From: Halicephalobus mephisto
Taxonomy: Eukaryota > Nematoda > Chromadorea > Rhabditida > Panagrolaimidae
Reading direction: 5' to 3'
DNA: 64,000 nucleotides
Assembly: GCA_009193035.1 (NCBI GenBank)
Contig: SWDT01000027.1
Location: forward strand, 185,920 to 249,919
Shown here: one piece after another, positions 55,645-64,000 of the stretch
Layout: every line of letters begins with the position of its first letter
How positions within the stretch are numbered: position 1 is the first letter of the stretch
Notes under the pieces: generated by a model
Told to the model about the DNA's origin: nothing
Database searches by the model: none
What the model saw: the letters and a program-made list of their open reading frames with translations, nothing else
Program-made: the position numbers and the translations under genes

Positions 55645-58600
55645 TCACTTTTGATTTCTCCTGAAAATTACACCATGATAGAAATTAAAAATGAACATTT
55701 TTTATAAAATTGTTTCGGAACAAATTTCCGGAACTTTCTAAAATCCTAAATTTTCATTGAATTCTGGATAATTCTAAAGATTTTTATAAATTCCCAAAAG
55801 GTTTCAAAAACCTCTTCGGAATTTTCGTTAATTTCATCATTTAAAAAAACTTACGAAATTTGGTTGACTAATCCGACAATGTGAGATCTGGCGTTCCACC
55901 AAGCCTCCTTCTGATTCAACTTCATCTCCGGGACTTCTACTCCAGCGTTTTTCGCACAGAGGTACAGGAAACAGGAATTGTCGATTCCCAGAAGTTTGTC
56001 CCATTCAACATTAATCCAATTTCTTCTTAAAAACTTGATGAAAGTCGCTGAATTCTTACATTTATCTACGTCTTCTATTCCTACGAAAATGAAATACGCT
56101 TTTTTCAGCATTTCTGGTGAAAGAACTTTAGCCAAGGCAAAATACCATTTATTCGGATCTGGAAGCTGTTCATTAGCCGGAATGATGATGCAGAGACCAT
56201 GGACAGGTGAAACTTTCGACAAAACGTCAGTAATATCCGCCAAGGCTTCTGGAGAGTCATCGATGGATTCCACTCCCTTAGTGTCGAATAATCTAAAGTA
56301 CTGTCTCTGCCAGAAAAAATCATGATCTCTTCCCGGTTGATGACCAGTTCTATCAACTTCCTCATGTCCATTAGAATCTGAGGGGAAAGTCTGCAATCCA
56401 TTCGCCTCCAATTCACCTTTAGATTGGATAACAAATTCTCTTCCTTGATCGTCAGTGATTGTGAAGTTAAAAGGAATCTGGGGGATATTGTGGTTGACGT
56501 TCGAGAAATGGAAATGCGTACAGTAGTAAGCCATAGCGTTTATGAGAGTAGATTTGCCTGAATTTTTGGGGCCAACAAAAACGATATTGACTGGATTTCT
56601 CTTGGACAGTGGTTCTTTACTTGTAGGGAGAGCGATAGGTTCGGGACGTTTCTTCGGGGGTTCTGGAGGAGGTTTTCTTTTTGGAGAAGAATGACGTCTC
56701 TTCGGGGGTTCTGGAGAAGGAAGTCTCTTCGGGGGTTCTGGAGAAGGTTCTCTTTTTGGGGGAGAAGGAGGTCTCTTCGGGGGTTCTGGAGAAGGTTCTC
56801 TTTTTTGAGGAGAGGGAGGTCTCTTCGGGGGTTCTGGAGAAGGTTCTCTTTTTGGAGGAGAAGGAGGTCTCTCAACAACTCTTTTCGGAGGTTCTGGTTT
56901 GACTTCTTCTTCTTCAAAGAATGGCACCCAGTCAATATGGTTTCTTCGTAGACACTTGTACAAGGCGTATTTCTCCAAGAAACTCCCACAGTCACAGATC
57001 AATCTTCCTTTGCTTCTTTCTCTGATGGGATTCTGGCATTTGTAGCATCTGAAGAGTCTCTTTCTTCCGTTTCTGTTTTCAGGGCAGACAGCCATGTAAA
57101 TTCTGTCATTCCCAGGGGATGATGGTTCGACGAAGTTCCCGGGGTTTATCCATCCGAATCCCATCCAAGCTCCCCTCAGTCGTTGAAGAATGAGTTCTTG
57201 TTCGAAATCAAAGCCCCTCAGAGATACCCATACGACGTCGATACTGTACCAATCCTTAAATAGAGTCAGATCCATTCTATAATCGAAGCAGATTACTAGT
57301 GTATTAGTGAAGAGTGAATCCAGCTCTGTTACTGTAGACAATTGGGCGAATAGCATTTCCTCCCTGTAGACGTAATTCCCTTGAATTAGTTTCTCATGAA
57401 GTCGGGAAAGCAAGAAGCAAGTTTTTTGACACAGTTCCATATCTTGAGAAGAAAGGTGTTCTCCAGATCCTAGGATTCTATGGAGTTCTTCTTTAATGAA
57501 CAGAATCACCAGATCAGTCAGCGTAATCACTTCCAAGAGGAACTTCTTCGTCACTCCTTCAGAATTCTCCAATTCTTTGATTGCTTCCTTGACAGCTGTC
57601 AGTAGTCCATTAGCATCATGATGGCTGAAAGACAACGGAGCTCGGGGCAATTCTTCTTCGGTTTTGATGTCTTTGACTATCTGTTTCCTCTTGACACGGA
57701 TATCCATCAGAAGATCGACGATAGTCAAGAAGTCAATTTCTTGGATATTAGTTGTGTCCAGAGTAATCCCCGGGAAAGGCTTGATTTTGTATCTGATTAC
57801 TGTATTCGTGACATATTGGGGGATTTTCTGAATCGCTGTCTCTAGTTTTTCGTTCGAAAGTATTAATTCAGTCCAATTTCTAAGGACATTGACGTAGATA
57901 TCTCGGCCTTCCAAGAAACTAAAGTCCGGAGTTCCTCTGCAGAGCACGTGATGAAGAGCCATGTTTGTTTGCTGAAATACAATACTTTTATTACATTACG
58001 TGATTTTAATAGATAAACCTCTTCGATTTTTATCTCTTCTTCTTGTTGTCCAGGTTCATCGTCCCCGGCCATGGAAATAAGGAACGAAGTACCGTATTCC
58101 ACTGCGGAGACGTATCCGTCGCCGTCGGTTTCCAGTGCTTTGGTGACGTGATAGTCACAGGATTCTATCTGAAGGGGATTTTGAGGAAAAATTTTAAAAT
58201 TAATTTTAAAAAAGTACCTTGGAAATGTGCTCGAAAAAAACGTAAATTTTTTCTTGTTCATCGGCTCTGAAAAAACGAGCAAATTCGGCGAGTTTGTCTT
58301 CATTCAGGATAAAGTTCTTGGCCTAAAAATACTTCATCAATTTTTGTATTTTTAAAATTAACTCAAGAGAAAAATTCAAAGATTATAGAACATTGTATTC
58401 ATCGACAAACATTGAACTAAAAAGATAATTTTTTTGTTTCTTGGAAATCACGAAATTTTTCAAAGAAAAATTGTTTTTTAGATTTTTCATAATCAAAGCA
58501 CTCACTAAGGCACTTGTATCTTCCACATGGATCAAAACAGCGATATCAGATAATCTCAAATTTGCACCAAACTCCTCTGCCGATCTCGTGAACTCCATCT

Positions 58601-58709
58601 GGTTGATAACGTTCGTCGCGATCGGTCCATTTAATCGATGGAGTTTCTTCAAATTTTTGCTTATGATTACATCGCCAGGTTGAAAATCTTGAGAAATAGC
58701 CGGCAACAT
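55645..58709 (-). CDS. EF-hand, zinc-module, Pro-repeat P-loop GTPase
   Basis: Five exons, 58506-58709, 58218-58322, 58019-58168, 55855-57971 and 55645-55660, total exactly 864 codons including the stop (863 aa). An EF-hand-type loop ETDGDGYVSAVE lies at residues 116-127. A helical region covers about 155-440. A zinc module has VCPEN, RCYKCQ and ICDCGSF at about 450-490. Tandem KREPSPEPPKRPPSP units run from about 500 to 590. The P-loop VGPKNSGKST is near 617, with DTKG in the switch II position. No NKxD specificity motif is obvious, so nucleotide specificity is uncertain. The intron 57972-58018 is 47 nt with an unusual GTTTAT donor; without it the upstream exons have no stop and the downstream frame would lack its EF-hand. 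A neighbour of similar type is at 42.4 kb. Role unknown; calcium-sensitive GTPase is inference. Confidence 0.76.
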
Positions 58710-60743
58710 TCTGAAATCAACATATATTTAAATATTTTAACAAAAAACTAATAATACTTCATAATAGCAAAAAATAAATGATTTTATATATTAAAAATGA
58801 AAATTATTATGGAATTTTTATGACACAAATTTTCGGAATTTTGTGAAGAATTCTAAAAGCATAGGATTCAGATGCTGATTCTGGGGATTTTTGTTGGATA
58901 CTAGTGGAATTTCAGAAGTTTATTGAAATTTTTAAAATTTTTATGAAGATTTAGAAAATATCAGAATCGTCTATGAAATCTTAGAAGATATCAGATTCTT
59001 TTACAGAATTTTGGAAAATCCCCTGAGATTTCAAAAATCCCAAGAATATTTCGGAAAATCCTAAGAGTTTAATTAGAATCTACAAAGCTTCATAACTTAT
59101 AAAATTTTGAAACATACAACAATCTTCTATGAAATTTTTAAAAATATTAAAACTTTTCATGAAATTTTAGAAAGATGTCACAAATGTCCTTCGAATAAAA
59201 GAAAGTCCAAGGACAATTGTGGAGTTAATGCTAAAAATCGAGAAAAAGAATCTGAGTTATCTAAGTATCGATATTACAAGATAATAGAAAGTTGGAGAAT
59301 TTTTTCGATAACGGTATTTACTGAAAATAACAACTTCCCGACTATTAAGGACGAGTGTTTCTAGCATTTCTCCATAAAAATTGATCTGAATTTACCCTTC
59401 GACTTTGCTGATAAGTGCTCCTATTAACGACTCTCAGGATTCTCGTGATGGAGTTTTGATAACGCCGAACTCGAGCAAAAATTCATTTTTCGACTTTTCT
59501 GGACCAATCCTAATTTTCAGAAATAAACAAAGACCTAAATATTGATAAAACAGGTTAGACGGATGAAAGTGAAATTTCAAAGTAAAAACTGATCCATTTT
59601 TGATTATTTTTAAATAATTTTTTTCAATTGATTTATTCTAAAAAAAATATTTTAAAAAAAATTTCAATTGTTCTATTATTTAAAAAATTGAATTTTTTTA
59701 TTTTCAAAATTTATTTAAAAATAAAAATTATTTTTTAAAAATGAAAATATTCGAAAAGATAAATTTTAAAATAAAAATTTAACCGATATTGAATAAATTT
59801 CGGTAATTATTTTTTAATTTACATATTTTTGTGATTTTGTTTACAATAAAAATTTCGTAAAATTAAATATTGAAATTTTCAAACCGTTAAAGATTCCGAT
59901 TATTTTTTAGAAAAGTGATGCCACAGGGCTTCTGGTTACAATCAGAGATGCCGAATTTTCAAAATGTTTGATTTTCGAACTTGAATTAATTCGATTCAGG
60001 TTCGAATTTCTCGATTTTTAAACCAAATTAATTTAAAATCTATTTGAAAGTTTAAAAATCGATGATTTTGGTTACAATCAGAGATGTTGAGTTTTCAAAA
60101 TTTTTAAATTTCAAACTTGAATTATAACTTTTAACTTTTTAATTTGAGTTAGTTCGAAATCAACAGATTTGACTGTGGTGGTTAAGTCTCCAATTACAGT
60201 AATGAATTTTGCTACGATTTTAATCATTTTAAGCATCTTTCAAATGTTACTAAATCTTGTCTTAACTTATTGATTTTTTACATTAAACAATTAACCGAAT
60301 AGTAGTAGATCCGCAACAGATTTCTGAAATCTTATCTCTTGTTGATTTTGTTGAGTATTCCATATAGATGAACTTATTTATTAGTTCATTAACTGGGAAT
60401 TAAATCCGCAAAACAATTAATCTGGCTAATCAGTGAACTTTGAAGACAACCCACCCACGTGGCTCCCAATTTTTCACAGAACAATAAAAATTAACTTCGA
60501 TCGTCGAACTTCTAATGATTCAAGTCAGTAAATTTCACTACGATTTTAATCGTTTCAAACATCTCTCAAGTACTGCTATATCCTACTGCAACTTATCTTC
60601 TTAAATTAAACAGCTATTATCATAGTAGAGGATATAATAAATCTTTTGAATTTTATTTCTAGATATATTATTTTTATTAAAAAATTCCTCTACTAGTTCA
60701 TCGATTAACTATTCAATGAATGTATTCAAAATTCTGTCTTTTC
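58710..60743. other. AT-rich intergenic region, no gene seen
   Basis: Short diverged tandem motifs (AATTTTAGAAA, TTTCAGAAG) around 58800-59170, homopolymer-rich DNA around 59580-59880 and a twice-repeated block around 59930-60130 (ATCAGAGATG(C/T)(C/T)GA). About 60395-60500 is related to 60905-61000 (AATTAATCTGGCTAA). No splice-compatible coding exon was found; the 85-codon frame at 59107 is AT-driven. Confidence 0.45.
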
Positions 60744-61335
60744 TTCGATTTATTTCGAACGCATATCTCAAACTCAAACTTGGGTAATTAAACTCAGTAT
60801 TATAAACGCGCTATAAAATATAAAAAGCAACATGATCGGTAAATCTTTGTCAAGATTGTTAGCAGTCTCTGGATCGGTGGCGTTATCGCCGTTCCGATCA
60901 GAATGAAACAATTAATCTGGCTAAACGGTGAATTTTGAAGATAATCTGTCTACATGACTTAATTTTTTCAACGCATAGTGGAAATTATAGTCAAGATCAG
61001 AACAACGATAACATCACCAAACCAGAGAGATTACTAACAGTCTTAGCAAAATACTATTGATAGTATTACATTTGTATTTTAGCAGAATACTATCGATAGT
61101 ATTACATTTGTATTTTAGCAAAATACTATCGATAGTATTACATTTGTATTTTAGCAAAATACTATTGATAGTATTACATTTGTATTTTAGCAGAATACTA
61201 TCGATAGTATTGCATTTGTATTTTAGCAGAATACTATCGATAGTATTGCATTTGTATTTTATAACGCGTTTATTATAATCGGTTCAATTATCCAAATTTT
61301 AAGTTTGAGAATAAAGCTCGAAATAAATCGAGGAT
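60744..61335. mobile_element. Foldback element with 75-bp inverted ends and internal minisatellite
   Basis: The left end (CTTCGATTTATTTCGAACGC, continuing to about 60818) and the right end (about 61257-61335, GCTCGAAATAAATCGAGG) are inverted relatives. Inside, about 61038-61262 is six copies of a 37-bp unit with AATACTATCGATAGTATTAC. The inverted halves are themselves copies of repeat S seen once at 41350-41505. The left arm contains, on the minus strand at 60773-60793, 21 consecutive bases identical to the nematode spliced leader SL1. No transposase is present. Confidence 0.7.
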
Positions 61336-62900
61336 TAACACATTTTTTAACACATCATATTAAACAAACTTTCAAACAGAACACAAATTCTCAAAAGCCA
61401 AGTTTTCGATGTAAAAAATCCATAAGGAAACGTTCAATAAAGATCACCAGAAATTTCAGTTTTTTATAATGAATAAAACGGCAATTCAGACCAATCTCAA
61501 CAAAAAGGAATCGCGGAAATCTATTCAATATTTGCTGAATTAGAACAATTTAAACTGGTGATTGTTCCGTGTAACAATTCCCACTCCCTTTAAACAAGGC
61601 CCCTAAGGAGTGTACCATCTGCTTTGCAGATATCTACAAACATAATGAAGTTGGACATAAACATCAGATTATTTCATTAACAGGGTGGGGTTGTTTCATA
61701 GAGCCGGATCTGTTGAATCTTTTAGGTTAATCAAAGTCACATAATGCTCTTAACACATCGTGGACAATGTGGACCATATGTGGTACACAACCTCTGGTAC
61801 GTGCATGTGACACATAATATTTCGTAACAGATTTCTTTTTGCAATTTCGAATTTTCTTTCGGTTTTTGTAACTAACAAAAACCTCTAGATTGAACGAAAC
61901 ATTGACGGATTTGGGCCACAGGAAAAAGAAAAATATATATCACTTTGGATCTACGGTACACAACTTCCAAAAACATGCATTGTCCGCATTGCGTTAAAGA
62001 TGTCATTGTTTCGAATCAGATGCAATTTCAGAAAACAAAAAGAATATTCGAAACTATAGAACACGGTTTCAGAAAGAATGAAAGGCAGGTTGCTGGAAAT
62101 TTGAATACAGTTCTGATAAAATAGGAATCCTGAAAAGAAAGAGGATAAAAAATATAAAAAAAGAAAAAATGAAATGCAATTGAGAAATCTTTCATTTTCA
62201 ACTGAATATTATTGAATATTTTTATCACTCATCACAATAAAGTAAAAATTTGTAAGTTTTCAAAACAATGAACGATTTATTTTATCTCAAAAATTAACTC
62301 AAAAATTTGTGATCTGTATCTTGTTACTACCAGACCAAGTTCATCCAGATCAATGAGGAGCTTCTTTTTCATGATGTTTTCAAAAATAAGATAATACTGG
62401 AGAATCATGAGAGAATATTTTATGACCGTAAATTACAAGAAAATACAAATTTACATTTCATATTTCTTATTCTTGAAAACTGACCAATTTAGATTCTTAG
62501 CGAAAAAGATAATGGGAATTAAGTACTAACTCTGTTTATCTCAAAAAATATTACAAATTCCTTAAAGGATCCGTTTTATTCCATAAACTGCGATAATTTC
62601 ATTTTATTTTATCGTTACTTTTGAAAAAAATAATAGCACAGTTGATATTATTGAATTTAATCTTAATGTAAAAAATTTAATAATGATATTCTTTGTTTTT
62701 GTTTTGTATTCTTTATTTACTATTTGAATTTGAATACTGATTTTTGGAATATTTTATTTCCTCGAAGTCGTTTGACTAGGATTGTCTGCATTGACAGCTT
62801 AATAATGTGATGTTGAAGATTTATTATTGTTTTTTTGCGTAACGGATCCGTGTGATAACGGAATTCGTAACTTTATACAATAATTTTGTTGGTTTTTGTT
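61336..62900. other. Intergenic region, no gene seen
   Basis: 61500-61575 matches the end at 39750-39830 (ATTCAATATTTGCTGAATTA). Otherwise AT-rich with nothing I can support as a gene. It is downstream of the broken GTPase relative on the minus strand and may contain remains of its lost GTPase part, but I could not recognise any. Confidence 0.4.
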
Positions 62901-64000
62901 TTACACACCCTTTTGGGCTTGATTTGTAGACTTGGATTTTCTATTTTGTTTGTCGGAATTCTTAGTTTTGTTGCTTTCTTGCTCTGATTCATTGTTTTCC
63001 GTACTTTTGTCAGCAATGGATGTGTTTTCCGAATGAGACTCAGCAATGGCTATTTCGTCGTGTTCAGTAACTTCAGGAACAGTGGATGTTTTAATTGTTT
63101 TCGATCTTTCTTTGGATAATCTGGCGAGAAGTCCAGTAGATTTCGGCGGTGGAGCTATGACGGGTGTTTTAGGTGCATGTTGAATCTGAATATTGATATT
63201 GTTACTTTTCACGTTATTCGATCCGTGTCTTTGTTTAAATACTTACCTTTCTTGCTCCATCCCTCCCCCCTTGTGCTCCAATTTCATCTTCATTACTGTT
63301 ACATCCATTACAGTATACATTCATTTTCTTCAATGTACTTGTCTTGCACTTACAGAAAACTCCAGTTGATCCAAAAGTCTGAATAAAATACAGACATTTG
63401 TTACATAACCACAATCTCTTCTTAGTCGGCGAACAAAGACAAATAATAGAGTCACATAATTGGTCGTTCTTCTGAAATTGATAACTTAAAGCATTCCTTA
63501 TTTTTTCAAGTGAAAACACGGATACGGATCTCCATCCTTCCTTCCTCAACTTGAGCTATCCCGAAGTAATATTTTTCTCCGTTAATCGTTAATCGAGGTT
63601 CGTTTTCTTCATGTTTGGAGTCTTGTACCAGGAATATGTGCTCAGTTCTCCAGATTCATAGTAAGGAGGCAATACTTCCTCAGCAGGCCAGACAATACGT
63701 TTCTTCCAGTTTTCTTGTTCTTCAGTAAGAATCACACAGGAATTTGGAATCTTAATCCATGCTCTGATTTGGGAATTAAATTCAAAGCAAACAACGATTT
63801 TAGACTTTCCATACATTGTGTAATTAGTTCGTTTCCAATATTTTTACTAATATCCTGTTCCTTTATCATTTTTTCCAGCTGAGCAAGAGTGACATGAAGT
63901 TTCGGACTTCTTTCTCCATTTTGTGAACTGGTCCATTCTCAAGACTTTTTCTGAAACCGCTGCATCGTGTATTAACTTCTTCAATTAACTTGGACTGTTG
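62901..64000 (-). pseudogene. Broken zinc-module/GTPase relative, truncated at the window edge
   Basis: Read on the minus strand from the edge, pieces in different frames match the gene at 42.4 kb in order: LENGPVHKMEKE, then AQLEKMIKEQD, AWIKIPNS followed by EEQENWKKRIVWP, INGEKYYFGIAQVEE, and KEGWRSVSVFSLEKIRN. The zinc module follows (CLCSP, LWLCNKC, FCKCK, YCNGC). At about 63246 an intron (donor GTAAGTAT) leads to a linker exon with STGLLARLSKERS, which stops at 62901 with no P-loop. At least four frame changes lie between 63235 and 63930. The gene is therefore a decaying copy, or heavily affected by indel errors, and it also lacks the GTPase half. Its 5' end is outside the window. Confidence 0.72.

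Noticed and set aside
56681..56995. Repetitive frames on both strands in the 55.6-kb gene
   Set aside because: They arise from the DNA of the KREPSPEPPKR repeats and do not extend beyond it.
60773..60793. SL RNA gene at the SL1 match
   Set aside because: The match is followed by TTTGAGATATG, not by the donor GGTAA and the structured intron of an SL RNA, so it is not a working SL RNA gene.
61038..61262. Regularly spaced 37-bp repeats resembling a CRISPR array
   Set aside because: Repeats are contiguous without unique spacers and sit inside a eukaryotic foldback element; it is a minisatellite.

Overview
The window is nuclear DNA of a nematode. The coding genes have very short introns (many 41-50 nt, donor GTRAGT-like, acceptor TTTYAG). 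Splice acceptors sit a few bases upstream of several start codons, as expected for spliced-leader trans-splicing. The protein families fit: a CPG4-like cysteine-rich surface protein, Ly-6/uPAR proteins, collagen-like Gly-X-Y tracts and an RTE-type retroelement. The DNA is very AT-rich, with intergenic regions and long introns packed with minisatellites, foldback elements and MITE-like repeats. I cannot name the species.

Layout. 1-1.1 kb: last exon of a Cys-loop ligand-gated ion channel (+). 4.7-6.1 kb: secreted, probably GPI-anchored cysteine-rich protein (+). 12-16.8 kb: acidic helical, Pro-repeat protein ending in a CaaX box (+), whose first exon lies between 450-bp inverted repeats. 17.1-19.8 kb: Vasa/DDX3-type DEAD-box helicase (-), seven exons, 789 aa. 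20.9-21.5 kb: small acidic protein with an aromatic amphipathic C-terminal helix (+). 21.5-28.9 kb: a graveyard of mobile elements (tRNA-like sequence, MITE, LTR-like sequence, a decayed RTE element with a target-site duplication). 29.0-30.8 kb: Ly-6/uPAR protein (-). 31.7-33.3 kb: ALG12 mannosyltransferase (-), 489 aa after removal of a 42-nt in-frame intron.

34.2-41.1 kb holds five short secreted-protein genes that look like one divergent family: signal peptide, often a Gly/Pro collagen-like stretch, a polybasic furin-type site, then a roughly 90-residue domain ending in two cysteines 20-odd residues apart. Four of the five have a phase-0 intron at the equivalent point of that domain. Two head-to-head pairs have start codons only 205 and 208 bp apart, which suggests a duplicated bidirectional promoter unit.

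42.4-64 kb is a second family locus. Members share a helical N-terminal part and a C..C/C.C zinc-binding module, variously joined to a P-loop GTPase domain. They are a frameshifted GTPase at 42.4-45.9 kb (+), a zinc-module-only gene at 51.6-53.3 kb (-), an intact 863-aa protein with an EF-hand, zinc module, Pro repeats and GTPase domain at 55.6-58.7 kb (-), and a broken copy running off the right edge (-). Between them lie two tandem genes of another family (a beta-grasp-like small domain plus a long helical domain) with patchy near-identity that looks like gene conversion. This locus and the secreted cluster are the best candidates for undescribed biology; any role in immunity or secretion is inference from architecture and rapid duplication, not shown here.
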